Source: Adiantum capillus-veneris
Taxonomy: Eukaryota; Streptophyta; Polypodiopsida; Polypodiales; Pteridaceae
Reading direction: 5' to 3'
NCBI GenBank assembly: GCA_014529385.2
Contig: CM043958.1
Location: 91,976,435 to 92,040,434, forward strand
Length of the DNA: 64,000 nucleotides
Part shown: piece by piece, positions 1-12,248 of the stretch
How the letters are laid out: the number at the start of each line of letters is the position of its first letter
Numbering within the stretch: position 1 is the stretch's first letter
The notes under the pieces: generated by a model
The model's database searches: none
Told to the model about the DNA's origin: nothing
What the model saw: only the letters and a program-made list of their open reading frames with translations
Translations under genes and position numbers: made by a program

Positions 1-1440
1 GTGATGGCGCAGTTCGTTCTTCAACGGGCCCTGAGGTGCTGCGCAAGGGGAAAAGATGCCATACGAGGCGATGGCTCTGAGGGTGACTTGTGCCTGCCTA
101 TGCCACACCGTCTATTTGAGTCTAGGAGTGTATACACTATCGTACAACCGGTTTCATCGCTCAGCATGGGTATACGTGCCCAAAGTATGGGGAAGTAGCG
201 CCATGAATGCTTTGGAAAACTCCTACAAGCCCTGCTCTATATAAAGGTGAGAGCCCCTTTGTGCTTCTCACTTAGATCTTTGGCGCTAGCATCTGATTTT
301 CTGCATTAAGTGATTGAGTAGAGTGGAGGGAGAGTTGCTTTCAATATCAAACATGCCTAAGAAAACAGCACCGATGGCTGGGAATGAACTTGAGGTTACG
401 CAGGTTAGCATGCTTTTTGAGGGCTGTAGCTTGAATACTTGGATTAATTTTCTGTTTTCTAAAGCAACATAATGAAATGGTTGATTGTCTTGTTTATTAT
501 GCATTAGACTCCTCTTAATTCTAGCTCGGCAATAGCTAGGTTACTCTGGTTAATATTTCTCTTTCTTTTTTTAGCCATAATCTTTGGGTTACGTACTATA
601 CATCATGGCCCTTATGACTCAAGCTTGCTAGCCTGTTCAATAGGGCACTCTATCTGAAAGGTGTAAACAATGGTTCTGTTATTGGTTCACCTTACTCTGC
701 TTTGGTTCACCTTACTTGGTCTACAGTAGGTTGGATTGAGGTTGGGATTAGTCTATTGCATTTTAGTAAAGCCGTGATGGTACTGCGATTATTCTGAAAA
801 CTATCACAAGATAAGATCACTCATTAGTTTAACCTGCAAAGCTATGTATAGGGTTCAGTATATGCGAGCCAATAGATGTGCTGTTTGCTGGCAGTGAATA
901 TAGGGCACCTATGGGTTGCATTATTATTTTTTCACCTTCCTCTGACTATATAGTAAAGGCACAAATTCTAATTTAATTCTGTAAGGTGAGCTCTCTGTTG
1001 ATTCCATGCTAATATACATGCTACTGGCTTTGGCATGGTATGACTTGTCTAGAGTATCTCTGAGGCTAAGAAAGATTGAGCTAGTTGGAAGTCCATCTGT
1101 AAAATAGCATTGTATAAACCTATGGCTTACACTAAAAAGCTACCTGCTGGTGTGTCTGAGCTTTTGAAGCATTGTGCTAAATAGGGCCTATCCTGGTTGC
1201 TAAAATTGAAATCGTAGATTGATGTTGACAAAAGCATGACTTCAGGCTGCTTACCTGTACTTTTACTCGGATTGAATAACTTGGCTTCTACAAACGATGT
1301 GTTCCTCTATTTAATGTATCCTGGTTCTTAGTTCATTTGGTTGGGCTGCAGTTTGACTGGGTGATATCTCGTATGTAGTGAGCTATGGAATAGATTGACT
1401 GGTCTAAATTACACCTGGGTGGAAATTCATCAGGATGTTA
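1..1440. other. no supported gene; TATA-like site near 238
   Basis: I see no convincing coding region. A TATATAAA string at about 238-245, followed by a pyrimidine-rich stretch, could be a promoter of a gene or an old LTR, but no reading frame with family features follows it. The small open frames at 1-244 have no recognisable motif. Confidence 0.3.
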
Positions 1441-1451
1441 GCATGGTATAA

Positions 1452-1482
<31 letters not shown>

Positions 1483-1545
1483 CACACACACACATATATG
1501 TATACACACACACACATATAGACACACACACACACAAATACATAC
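1452..1545. repeat. compound (CA)n/(TA)n microsatellite
   Basis: Alternating runs of CACACA and TATATA, about 95 bp, broken by ATATATATAC steps. This is simple-sequence DNA with no coding potential. Confidence 0.95.
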
Positions 1546-3717
1546 ATGCATGCATATTCTTAAGATAAAAAACAGTTGTTATAATGCACACCACAATGAC
1601 CTCTTGAGAAACTCTATGGTCATGGTTCCATCCAAGTCAAAATTGCTCTAAAATTTCTTTGTTAACTTTGACCTCCACTTTACTATCTTTCCATCTTTGA
1701 TTTGGGGATGGAAGCCACTAGCAAAACTTTGGGTTGTTGTAGCAGTTTCATGGATTTAGCAGATGTGCCTCCTGATTACAAAACATGGCCATTTGGATTG
1801 CAATAATTTTCCTCTTGAGGTTGCAGAGTTGTGCCCTCTAGGACCACTCAAACATTTGAAGCACGACCTTGTGGTCCCTCAACCATGTCATGAACTTTAC
1901 AACTTCCAAGTGTGCATATTATTGGAGTTTGAAAACCAAATGAAACCTTCCACAAATCCTTAGGGGCATAACCCAAAAGCTCGATATTTCCTAGAACACC
2001 AAAAGCACAAAGATACGTCCACCCCATTTTTGAAATCCATTGTATTCTCATTGATGAACCACCCACATCAATCACCATCGTCTTTGCTACATAAGCCTTT
2101 GGCCATGGCTTAGACCCTTGGCATCACTAGATGCACTTGATGTATTACGTTTGTCCTCAGTCCTACTAAATGAAGTTTAAATTATGAATTGCCCAATACT
2201 TCTCTATTCCTACTCGAGACCATGCCTGAATGGAGTGAGAATATTGTGAGCTTTTTAGTTAATGTTTTTCCACCCAAAGAGCTTCGTAAGGATATAGCTC
2301 ATAATATATGCCAACTATACTCAAAAATTCCAAGTGATATGCCAAATTTAGAATCTAACATGAATTTACACCTCAAAATATGAAGAAATGGACTCGAGTT
2401 CAAGTTTGGCCTCTTGGGATAGGTCCTACAACGTTAAAAACTAGAGCTATCTTGTGATGATACCTACAGGCTACAATTTCTCTTCTCTACTAATTTTCCT
2501 TCTTCTACACTAGTGGCTATTTGCAAATAGCATTAGGCTAGTAGATACACAAGTAACACGACAAATCTATACACACTGCAAGTCTTATTTTATAAAGTTG
2601 GACGCATGTGTTAGCAAGGTAGGGTAGTTTACTAGTTGGAGCTCACTACCAAAAGCTCAACCTCCACCAACCGTAGGCCTCCATGTTTACATACCCAACC
2701 TTGAGCGGGTGATGTGTAACCAAGCTAAGGTAGATGTCGTAGACCATATGTAACAAGGCCTTAATTGGACCATCGAGCTTGGACAGATTCCCTATAGGGT
2801 TGTGTGACAAACCAAGTCACACTAGGTCATGTCATTGTCACGGGCCATAAGTAACGAGGGCTTACTTTGATGGTGCCCTATAGGGTGGCGAACGATCCTC
2901 ATCAACTTCAAAAAATTTGAAAATAATTTCCATGTCGTCGACAATTAGTACGGCATCTCCGGGTGAGGACGAGGGGAAGATGTCGGCACACGTGCTACGA
3001 GAGAGGGGGAGATTGAACTTTTAATTTTGAAGTGTGGGATGATGAGGTGCTAGTGTGCGAGGAGCACAAGTAGTGGGGCGGCAATGGCTGGCAACCAGGG
3101 CTCTATCGAGTGCAGTGGATCCGCTGACCAAGAGGCGATGAAGAGCAGATCGAGGAGGACGACGAGGGGAAGAGAGCAAGAGATTGAAGAACGCTTCTAT
3201 TAGCTGTAATTCACATCCACCACGGGCTTTGAAGATAAATTTACCTCCAAGGCTCCATGTGCTCTTTATCTGACTTATGTTGTCCCCCATCTGATAACAC
3301 CACCGAGGTGTACCTATACATACCCCTAAGTATGGTGCAACTAATGCATGTTGTCACCTTAATTTGCATACGATGTCTCAATGGTGAGCGCCGACGAGCA
3401 GCTATTTCATTATTTCTTTGAGGATTAATTCTCAGCGAGCCCCATCCAATACAAAGTCAGAACTCGGTCCTTGCGCTCGCGCGGGGCACTGTTTTGTAGC
3501 AGCAACCGGGTTGTGGTTAAATCCATGACAAGTGATTTGTAGTGAATCGAACTACGAGTCCCCTTTCATGCATACAGAGTTTGTGTTGACGGACGATCAG
3601 GACATCGGCGGCTCCATGCCCTGAAGCTTCACCTACACTTTTGGTAGAATGGGCAACGATCAATATCCGACTTTGGTGACGACTGGACATCAGCGGCTCC
3701 ATGCGTGTTTACTATCT
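1546..3717. other. non-coding stretch, no supported gene
   Basis: Only short open frames without motifs are present (for example 2189-2383 plus and 3021-3290 minus). Near 3600-3700 the string TCGGCGGCTCCATGC recurs in slightly changed form, which hints at an old tandem duplication leading into the foldback locus. Confidence 0.4.
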
Positions 3718-3998
3718 CAAGCCATCCATGCCGGCGTGGATGGCTAGAGGCAATCTCACATGCTTAAATGTAGTCTTGAATTTTATCAATGAAACCACCT
3801 CTAGGCGTGGATGGCTAGAGGCAATTTCACATAATCAAATGTAGTCTTGAATTTCATTGTCACATGCTCAAATATAGTTTTGAATTTATCGATAAAATTG
3901 CCTCTAGGAATCGGAAATTTGACATGCTTAAATGTAGTCCTAAATTTAATCAATGAAATTGCCTCTAGCCATCCACATTGACGTGGATGGCTAGAGGC
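3718..3998. repeat. tandem units leading into foldback locus
   Basis: Three to four degenerate units of roughly 75-90 bp. Each contains a version of 'CACATGCTTAAATGTAGTC', then 'TTGAATTT..ATCAATGAAA', then 'GCCTCTAG'. They start with CCATCCATGCCGGCGTGGATGG at 3722 and end with a 38-bp near-palindrome at 3961-3998 (16-nt arms GCCTCTAGCCATCCAC, 6-nt loop). The same words occur in the loop of the adjoining foldback, so both are parts of one repeat family. Confidence 0.8.
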
Positions 3999-4464
3999 AC
4001 AACTCAAAAGCCAAAACTTGCCGTGTTTCACTTTCAAGGCCTATGGCCCTGCTAAGGAGTCAAAAAGTCTATCATTGAACAAGCTTCAAAATCTTAACAT
4101 TTGACTTTTCAAAAGCGTGCTATTTTGGTTCAAAATCTTTGTTTTCCTTCTCTTGCAATTGCCTCAAACCATCCACAACGGCATGGATGGCTAGAGGCAA
4201 TTTCATTGACAAAATTTAGGATTACATTTAAGCATGTGAAATTGCCTCTAGCTGCTTGAGGCAGTTAAAAGAAATCATAAAATGAAGATTTGAGTCAAAA
4301 CAATATGCTTTTGAAAAGTCAAACATCATGCCTTTGAAGCTTTTTCAATGTTAAGCTTTTGGAATCCTTAGAAGGACCATAGACCCTGAAAGTGAAACAC
4401 GATCAGTTTTGACCTTTGAGACTTGGGCCTCTAGCCATCCACGCTAGCGTGGATGGCTAGAGGC
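3983..4464. mobile_element. foldback / long inverted-repeat element
   Basis: The left arm (3983-4165) and the reverse complement of the right arm (4258-4442) align over about 185 bp. Shared words include GTGGATGGCTAGAGGC, GTGTTTCACTTTCA, AAGCTTCAAA and TTTGACTTTTCAAAAGC. The ~90-bp loop repeats the family's 'TTTAAGCATGTGAAATTGCCTCTAG' motif in two orientations. At the right end lies a perfect 38-bp palindrome (4427-4464, centre ACGCTAGCGT). There is no transposase ORF. It could be a foldback or MITE-type non-autonomous DNA transposon, or a long hairpin source of small RNAs. The structure is certain; its class is not. Confidence 0.75.
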
Positions 4465-5283
4465 AGTTCTATTTGCAATCAACTTGAAAATAGACTTCAA
4501 AGAAATTATAAACCTCAAGTAAAAGCATGCACTTTATTTCTTTTAAAACCTTGATTTGTATCGTGTGATGAAGATGAGTATCCAAGAAGTTTGGCTATGA
4601 GCAACCACGGCTCTCTTTAAGGTAGATCTCCACATTCATCTTTTAAGGTCATTAGTGCCATAAATTGCTTAAGATTGATTTTTGAGACGAGGATTAAAGT
4701 TGTAGATCTTTTGGCCCCCATCGTTGAGATTCGTTGCATGTGAGTGCATTTAAGATGTCATTTGTGCACATGTTTAGTTAGACAATGGTATGTGTGGACA
4801 TTCCCTTTCCCAAGAGTTTCAGGAGGATAAACTTGTTTTCAATAGGGTAAAATGAATTGTTAATTTCTAGTATTAAATATGAAATATCATGAAAAGAAGC
4901 AATCATTTTAAGTAGGTCTAGAAGTCCCACTTTCATTGCATAGTTGCAAGAGGGGTGTTAAAAGGAGCTGCTAATGAAACTACAACTAGTGTAAATGCAC
5001 CTAATATTTACTACAATTAGTGCATTTTTAATACATAAAAAGAATCATCCTATCGCCCAATTAACCTAATAGATATACATCATTAGGTTTCTTTATGCTC
5101 TCATTTGGAAAGCTAAAAATATTAGTTTTTTTTTCATGTCATGTTTTCGAGCTTCAAGTACTTGTGTTTATTGCATAAGATATTACCTCTAGCCACCCAC
5201 ACCGAATGGCAACAAAAAGTTTTCCTTCAAATCAACAATGGCATCTTGAACCAATGAGTTCATTAGAAACTTGATAGAGAGCA
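4465..5283. other. non-coding stretch
   Basis: AT-rich sequence with no supported gene. A stray fragment of the foldback family (ACCTCTAGCCACCCAC) occurs near 5188. Confidence 0.4.
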
Positions 5284-5458
5284 AGCTCTTGCAACGTTAT
5301 ATCAAGCTTTTTTAGCATCATGCGTCTTTTGTACATGCATCATTGTTTATTTTCATGTATCAAAACAAAATAGCTCTTGCAACGTTATATCAAGCTTTTT
5401 TAGCATCATGTGTCTTTTGTACATGCATCATTGTTATTTTCATTTATCAAAACAAAAT
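5284..5458. repeat. tandem duplication, 88-bp unit
   Basis: Two adjacent copies (5284-5371 and 5372-5458) begin AGCTCTTGCAACGTTATATC and end CAAAACAAAAT. They differ by a few substitutions and a 1-bp indel. The copies are non-coding. Confidence 0.95.
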
Positions 5459-7396
5459 TTAAATGGATGTGTGTTGTTGACCTTTATTTACAATGGCACG
5501 GTGACTTACAAAGAGCACAAAGAGGAAAAATAATGATGAAATATTTGGAAATGAAAATAAACACGATGTGATCTTGAAATGAATTGTCGTCAAGATTTAT
5601 AGTGCTCTTTGAAGGAAGTGCCTTTCAACTTTGTTTGTTAGGAACATGGTTGAGGGCTTAACAAACAAAATATAGTAGCAATAGAGAGGTGCTTTTACAT
5701 TTATATGTACAAGATCTCAGTTTGTTCTTGTTTTGCAATGTTTGCTAACATTGTTCGCTATTCCAATGAGAATCCTTACCCAACATCATATTTGAAGTCT
5801 TGGAAAAGTAGTTCGTGAAAGTTTAGCCTTTTTTTTGAATAGTTTTGACTCTATGAATGAAATTTGGGTTGATTGAATTGCATATCTATACAATCAAGTT
5901 TTTCTATCTTTTCCAATAAGTTTTAAAAAAGAGTATATGAGTTGCAATGTTAGTTTGGTTGTGATGTTGTCCTCTGCCAATTCATCTCCCTGTGAAGAAG
6001 GGCTTAGAGAGGCAAATGTCCTATTTCAAGATCTTCAAGTATGATGGAGAGTAGTGTTCATGTTAGTGCAATCCCTATCATATATATTAGAGATATTCTA
6101 AAGAGGCAAGAGGACGAGATGCAAAGTCAAGACCCATAGATGAGGTCGATGAATCTCTTGCTTTGCAAGAGGCATGCTTACAAATAGTCCCTTATGTGGT
6201 AAGGGATGAGGTGACAACTGAGATAGAGATAGGAGATGAGCGCATGCTCTACATGTATTGTGGGGGAGATATTCCACAATCCACTCATATGTTTAAATTC
6301 CTTTTAGATTGGCCCCTGATCCTTTAGGTTGATTGATCTCCCATGTTAGAGTGCGAGGTTTGAGAGATGATGTGAGAGGCTAGAAAGCTGCTTTTGCAAA
6401 CGAAGGCTATATGCAAAATAAAAAAAGCATATATTGTTCCTAAGTGGACTTACGAGAAGGAGGAAACTATGGTGACATGTAACTTTAATTTCTTGGTAAT
6501 CTTTCTTGCCATCATGGATGCTAGATGATCTTTTTCACTTGGTTGTTGTTTTTATTTCTGGGATTTTTCAACAGATGTTCTTTCTTCATGGGACCCGATA
6601 TGGGTTGATAATACAAAGAGTTTGAGGTAGAGCTTGTGAAAAGACATGTCCTTGAAAATACCAAAAAAATGTTTTTTTTTAAAAGGATAGTAGTCACAAC
6701 ATAGTGTCTTGGTTAGCCACTAGTAGAGATAGATTCTCTAGTAGTAGAGAAATACATTGATCATGCCTAAGTGTCACACATAACCTTGCTTAGAACTTTA
6801 CAAAGAAGAAATTTGTGAGAAAAAAACTCTCTCTTTATCTATAGTGGTAGAGCTATCAAATGTCTCTTGTGTTTTTGACTTTTTTGGGTGTGTTGATGCC
6901 TATGTTGGAATATCATGAGCACACATATTCAAGTTGTCACTCACCTTAGGAATGAGCTTATAAATTGTTCCCATATATGTGCAATAGATCGTGAAGCCTA
7001 TGTAAGGAGTCTTCATGAGAAAGATCAAAAGTTGATCGATGCGGTCTAGAAGAAGTACTCAAAGGCTTGGTATCCACTTACTCATCAATATTTAGAAAGC
7101 TTTTATACGTTATGATTTTTTTGTTTGCTTTCTATTGGAAGCAGCTTAGATGTGTTTTTTTTTTTACGAAAGTGTTATTTCTGGTTTGTTTGTATGTTAA
7201 AATGTCCTAGAGCATACAAGACACACAATGATTTGATTTGTAATGTTTAGCATGGTTTCTATAGAACAATGCATAAGTATGTGGCTAAACATAACATTGA
7301 GCAAAACATATAATACCACATAAGCCTTCTTCATTCGCTCGAGTTTTTGTTTGCTCGCTAGATCTCGCCCGGCGGGCTATGGTAAGACTCGCTCTT
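5459..7396. other. non-coding stretch, no supported gene
   Basis: AT-rich, with no frame of convincing length or motif on either strand. It could contain decayed transposon DNA, but I cannot name any. Confidence 0.4.
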
Positions 7397-8930
7397 GAGA
7401 GCCCATATAAATACCACTTTTCCCTCACTTTCAAGTCACACACACAAAAGTTCTCAGAAGCAAAAGCTCTCTTTCCATAACATCCGAGTTACCTTCTCTC
7501 CCTCAACCTCTCACCCTCGACCCATCTCCATCTCTACCACCATCGTGTTGTCCCTCGGATTGTTGAGTTATTTTCCTCTCTCTCTTACAATCTTCTTGGC
7601 AAGCAAGAAAACCATAACTTTGCTTTTTACAGTGAAGCTTTCCTTTTCTCTTTCACGATACGATGGTCCCAACACGAGAAACTCAAAGCTCTCAGGATGA
7701 TCTTGTAGTTCCACCTGAAAGAAAGGTGCAAAGGAAGGTATCATCTACTCCAATCATAACTCAAGCGGAGACTCCAAAAGAAGTTAAAGCCGTCCAATCT
7801 TAAACACAGGAGGTAATCAAACATGTCGCTAATCCGTTAAGACAAATTTATAATTCTGCATCATTATCATGCCAACCTAGTAAGACAAGTTTATGATTGT
7901 TTGATAAATTGTCACTATTTGATAAATTATCACTGTATGATAAATTATTATTGCTTGATAAATTGTTATTGTTTACTGTTGACATAGAGAGTTGGTTGAT
8001 CATGTTTGAAGAATCATTTAAGAAAAAGAATTATTAAAAGAATATCTTTTGCTCCTTGAAGGTAGCAAGATATCTTGAGGTTAGCGAGATGCCTCGCGGG
8101 GTTAGCGAGATGATCTTAAGTTAGTGGAGATTCAGCTAAGATTATCAACTCTTTTTTTATCCCTCACAATTAGCAAGACACCTAGCGGTTAGCAAGATGC
8201 CTCCCGGTTAGCGAGATGAGAAGGTTCCATGATTCGTGGTTAGTGAATAAATAAATCCTTTGCAAAGGCTCTATTGGTTAGACAGAGAAAGCCCGCGGGT
8301 AGTGTCAAACTCATGAGAAATTGGAAAAATTCTTTCTTTTGTTAAAATATAGGACTGTCTTCATTAGGCCTTGTTTGAATTGTTTTGGTGGTGTTTGAAG
8401 GGCTGTATGAACGAACCTGTGTCCGAACTAATAAAGGAACCCTGTTTGTATATTTAAAACAGTGTGATAATAATTAAAAAATAAGAGGAACGGGTGAGTG
8501 TGGTGTGGAAAGTGGGAGACTAGTATCCTAATGGATGTATGTCTATGATGGGTGGATCTGATTAGTTGAATACTTTTCACAAGATTATTAGCTAGTTAAC
8601 TATAAGTCTCATATCACACTTATGATTTATGAATGGCGGCTGTGCCTCTTAAACGTGGGAAAAAAGGTGTTGTTTATGGATCCTAAGTATGTCAATGAGA
8701 TTTTATCTTTGTGATATAGAAATTATCTCCCATTGAAATCCCTTGATCATCGACCTGGTCTATGGCATATGACCCTTACAACCACGATCATGATGGATAG
8801 AGGACTTCCTCTCTTCTGTTGCTTGTATCTCTGCTTTGTAGAAATAGAGTAGGGTGTCGTCAACGAAACTTGAGAATAAAGGAAAGCAATTTTTCAAGTC
8901 ACCACGATCTTTCGGGGTTGGGGACACACA
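7397..8930 (+). mobile_element. LTR-like unit, copy 1
   Basis: About 1.5 kb, homologous over its length to 10790-12234 and, in rearranged form, to 12395-13630. It has a TATA box (TATAAATA at 7406-7413), a CT-rich transcribed leader, a short ORF at 7663, a 20-bp-scale minisatellite of 'GGTTAGCGAGATGCCTCG' words at 8080-8215, and an end GGGGTTGGGGACACACA. Copy 2 is followed directly by a tRNA-Met primer site, so these units are read as long terminal repeats of a Ty3/gypsy-type element. The gag at 9.5-10.2 kb lies downstream in the same orientation. The exact left boundary is uncertain. Confidence 0.65.
7663..7803 (+). CDS. short ORF inside LTR-like unit (46 aa)
   Basis: An ATG-initiated frame encodes a basic, Pro/Thr-rich peptide (starts MVPTRETQSS, core VPPERKVQRKV, then TPIITQAETPKEV). 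The same frame is kept in copy 2 (11056 onward, but with TGA as codon 5) and copy 3 (minus strand from about 13141, with the same TGA). Only this copy is open from its ATG. It lies about 250 bp downstream of the TATA box and upstream of where the primer-binding site would be, so it belongs to the LTR rather than to the internal region. The start MAPK/MVPT resembles N-termini of plant Ty3/gypsy gag proteins, but I cannot assign a function. Confidence 0.4.
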   Translation: MVPTRETQSSQDDLVVPPERKVQRKVSSTPIITQAETPKEVKAVQS

Positions 8931-9053
8931 TCGATTTGGCATGTTGTAATATCTCTGCGAGTCACGTAATAGGTTTCAAAAATCGTACACACAATAAAGC
9001 TCAGGGTACCCAGTGAAAATTTTTAGCCTAAAGCTTTGATACCAATTGTGAGG
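8927..9053 (-). other. inverted leader segment containing primer-binding site
   Basis: This ~125-bp block is the reverse complement of 12231-12354, the end of LTR copy 2, its primer site TTGGTATCAAAGC, and the start of the leader. Sequence on both sides (LTR end; GGTTGAAACCTCTATT at 9069) is in the original orientation. The block is therefore a local inversion between short CACA/TGTG inverted repeats. It would make the primer site useless for this copy. Confidence 0.8.
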
Positions 9054-9176
9054 TATCATAGTTTTGGTTGAAACCTCTATTGTAATTTCTCATTGAGAAA
9101 TTTTTATAGATACATATATTGCATTTTGATGTCTTTATGAATAGAAGATTGAGTTGTTTTCTTCAAAAAAATTGTT

Positions 9177-9430
9177 TGACTGGTTAAGTCATGTAAATGC
9201 GTTTTGGTGGATTGAATAAGCCATGACTGGTTAAGTCACATGATTGAGAAGTCATGACTGGTTAAGTCATGTGATTGAGTTTTAATAGATTGATATGTCA
9301 TGACTGGTTAAGTCATGTGATTGAGTTTTAATAGATTGGATAAGTTATGACTGGTTAAGTCATGTGATTGAGTTTTGATGGAGTGGATATATAATGATTG
9401 GTTAAGTCATACTTTTAATGGACTGGGTAA
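9177..9430 (+). repeat. minisatellite TGACTGGTTAAGTCATGTGATT
   Basis: About six imperfect units of 30-58 bp carry TGACTGGTTAAGTCATGTGATTGAG followed by TTTTAATAGATTG. They lie in the leader between the LTR-like unit and gag. The core TGACTGGTTAAGTCA is itself imperfectly palindromic. Confidence 0.9.
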
Positions 9431-9475
9431 ATGTAAGATTGAAAATTACCTTAGTGTTTTGGGTTATTATAAACA

Positions 9476-10230
9476 TTGATGTTAATATATGCATACACTC
9501 AGGGAAATCCTCAAATCACTCCTATGATGGAAAACGCTAAAAACAATGCTATTTACATAGAAATTCAAGAGAAGAAATTTTTGCTCAAACAAATGCAACC
9601 ACCTTCTTTTAAAGGAAAGGGTACTGACATTAAGAAAGATACAGAAGTATGGATTGAATCAATGGATGATTACTTCTCTGCAACAAGAACCACACCTACA
9701 AACCAAGCGATGCTAGGGACATTTCGCCTCTCAAGAGAAGCGAAATTATGGTGGAAATAACATTGTCATGATATGAGAGTGTTGGAGAACTCCTAGAGTT
9801 GGTGGAAAATCAAACAAGCGGTGAAGGAAAGATACTTACCGCCTGTCCATGAAGCGTTAAAGATGAATGAGTTCTTTAGCTTGAAAAAATACAGCTTATC
9901 CCTAGAAGAGTACTACTCAAAGTTTATAAGACTTAGACGTTACACACCGTCAATGACCTTAGAGCAGCAAGTAGCCCGTTTTTGTCAATGTATAAGAGAA
10001 TTAATTAGATCGCGATTGGAACCCTGAAACTTACCACTGTACAAGATGCTTTACTACGAGCTAAAACTTTAATAAAAGAGCAAGGGATTACAAGAATAAT
10101 TAAACAAAATCAAAACTTCAACAATAGACAACCACAAAGAGTTTATGCCACTAATGCGCAAGATCCTCCACGCTTGAATGTTAGCTGCTTTGAATGTGGA
10201 GGGTTGGGACTTTATCGGAACACTTGTCCA
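9476..10230 (+). pseudogene. Ty3/gypsy-type gag, degenerate
   Basis: The N-terminal piece (to 9760) contains a gag capsid pattern: PPSFKGKGT, then a W-hydrophobic segment and FRLSREAKLWWK before a stop. The second piece (9821-10027) continues with 'FSLKKYSLSLEEYYSKFIRLRRYTP', typical of the retrotransposon gag domain (Retrotrans_gag family). A zinc-knuckle remnant follows near 10180 (CFECGGLGLYRNTC), where the His of CX2CX4HX4C is Tyr. Stops at 9758 and 10027 and the lost His show it is dead. Protease and polymerase do not follow; the next recognisable DNA is LTR copy 2. Gag packages the RNA into cytoplasmic particles in intact relatives. Confidence 0.7.
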
Positions 10231-10789
10231 CGACTGACTAATGGAGCAATAGTAGCAACTGAAATAGACCAAGGAAACCACCCTTTTGGACATAATGATG
10301 GTCGTACTAGAGAAAAGAGTAGGAGTACCCTCACTTTTTCTCGAGATGAGGACATCTCGAATCCCCAAGTTAGGGAGATTGTATGTACCCAACATTTCTG
10401 GATAAAACTATTTCATTTACTTTGCAAAAGTATTTTAGGTTCGCATTTTTTTAATTCATAAAGCGCTCCAACGTAACGATTAGATCAGAAATCGGACTCT
10501 GGAAGTATTAATTTGGCTCTTATTCACTTGGAAACACTAGGTTGATAAAGATAATAGTTGACCCTTAAGAAAGAAGGAGTAATTTTAGGAAAGAGAGAGT
10601 AATTTTAGGAAAGAAGAAGTATTTTTAGAGAAGAAAGAGAAGTAAGTCAAGTTTAGATCTTTTTTTTCTTGGAAGCCAAGCTTCTCCTAAAATTAGAGAC
10701 TCAAAATCGTGCATCTAGATGCGTATCCTTATTTTTTTAAAAATAAAATGAAAAAACAACCGCGAACGCGCACGAACTTATCTTTGTGA
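10231..10789. other. no recognisable polymerase; degenerate internal DNA
   Basis: This is where protease and reverse transcriptase would be expected after gag, but none is visible. Three near-identical short units 'GAGTAATTTTAGGAAAGA' occur at 10570-10630. Confidence 0.4.
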
Positions 10790-12234
10790 TTTTGGCTCTT
10801 AAATACCCCTCTTCCCTCACTTTCAAGACACACACACAGAAGTTCTCAGAAGCGGAAGCTTTCTTGCCATAATATCAGAGTTATCTTCTCTCTCTTAACC
10901 TCTCACCCTCGACGCATCTCCATCTTTATCACCATCGTGTTTTCCCTTCAAATTGTTGAGTTCTATTCCTCTCTCTCTTACAATCTTCTCGACAAGCAAG
11001 GAAACCATAACTCTTCTTTTCACGGTGAAGGTTTCTTTTCCTCTTTCGTGGTACAATGGCCCCAAAATGAGTGACTCGAAGCTCTAAGGATTCTCCTATC
11101 GTTCCACCTGCAAGGAAGGTGCAAAGGAAGGTATCATTTACTCCAATCATAACTCAAGCGGAGACTCCGAAAGAAGTTGAATCCATCCAACCTCAAACAA
11201 GAAAGGTAATCAAACGTGTCGCTAATTTGGGAAAACAAATTTATAATTCTGCATCATTATGCATGTCAACCTAGTAGGGCAAGTTTAAGAATTCTTTTAA
11301 ACAATCTAAGAAAATGTGATTCTAGCACAAGAAATAAGCATATGTTCTCGTAGAGTAGTGAAAGGTAGCAAGATGCCTTGCGATTCGCGAGATGCCTCGT
11401 AGTTAGCGAGATGACCTCGTGGTTAGCGGAGATTTAGCTGAGGTTATCTGCTATCTTTTTATCCCTAGTGGTTAACGAGTTTCCTCATGGTTAGCAAGAT
11501 GCCTCACGGTTAGCGAGATGAGAAGGTTCTATAATTCGCGGTTAGCGAATAAATAAATCCTTTGCAAAGGCTCTGTTGGTTAGACAGTGAAAGTCCACGA
11601 GTAGCGGCAAACTCATGAGAAATTGAAAAATTCTTTCTTTTATTAGAATATTGGAGTATCTTTAAGAGGACTTGTTTGAATTGTTTTGGTGATATTTGAA
11701 GGGTTGTATGAACAAATTTGTGTCTAGACCTAATAAAAGAACCTTGTTTGTATATGTAAAACAGTGTGGTAGTAATTAAAAAACAAGAGGAACAAGTGAG
11801 TGTGGTGTGGAAAGTGGGAGACTAGTATCCTAACGAATCTATATCTACGGACGGATGGACCTGATAAGTTGGATACTTTTCACAAGATTATAAGCTAGTT
11901 AAGTATAAGTCTCATATAACACTTATGATTTATGAATGGCGACCGAACCTCTTAAAGGTGGAAAAAAAGACGTTGTTTATGGATCCTAAGTAATTCAATG
12001 AGATTTTATCTTTGTGATATAGAAATTAGCTCCCAGTAAAATCCCTTGATTATCAACCTCGCCTGTGGCATATGACCCTTACAACCACGATCACAATGGA
12101 TAGAGGACTTCCTCTCTTCTATTGCTTGTATCTCTGCTTCGTGGAAATGGAATAGAGTGTCATCAACGGAACTTGAGAATAAAGGAACGCCATCTATCAA
12201 GTGGCCCCAATCTTTCGGATTTGGAGACCTCACA
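10790..12234 (+). mobile_element. LTR-like unit, copy 2
   Basis: Collinear with copy 1 (TATA-like TTAAATA near 10799, CT-rich leader, ORF region 11056-11274, 'GGTTAGCGAGATG' minisatellite 11360-11525, end GAGACCTCACA). Its terminal CA is followed after one base by a tRNA-Met primer-binding site. The internal ORF has TGA at codon 5 and then stays open to 11274. It may be a 3' LTR of the gag element fused to a second element, or a separate 5' LTR. The unit has no recognisable TSD. Confidence 0.65.
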
Positions 12235-12235
12235 A

Positions 12236-12248
12236 TTGGTATCAAAGC
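12236..12248 (+). other. primer-binding site (initiator Met tRNA)
   Basis: TTGGTATCAAAGC lies one base after the LTR end. It differs from the usual plant retrotransposon site TTGGTATCAGAGC at one position. It marks copy 2 as the upstream LTR of a plus-strand element whose internal DNA stops at about 12390. Confidence 0.7.

Noticed and set aside
8760-8942. FVDDTLLYFYKAE frame resembling a reverse-transcriptase YADD box (also at 12006-12245, minus)
   Set aside because: It is inside the LTR-like unit, no other polymerase motif surrounds it, and the frame is short; a chance resemblance.
12236-12248. tRNA genes suggested by tRNA-complementary strings (also at other primer sites)
   Set aside because: Only the 13-base tRNA 3'-end complement is present; these are retroelement primer sites.
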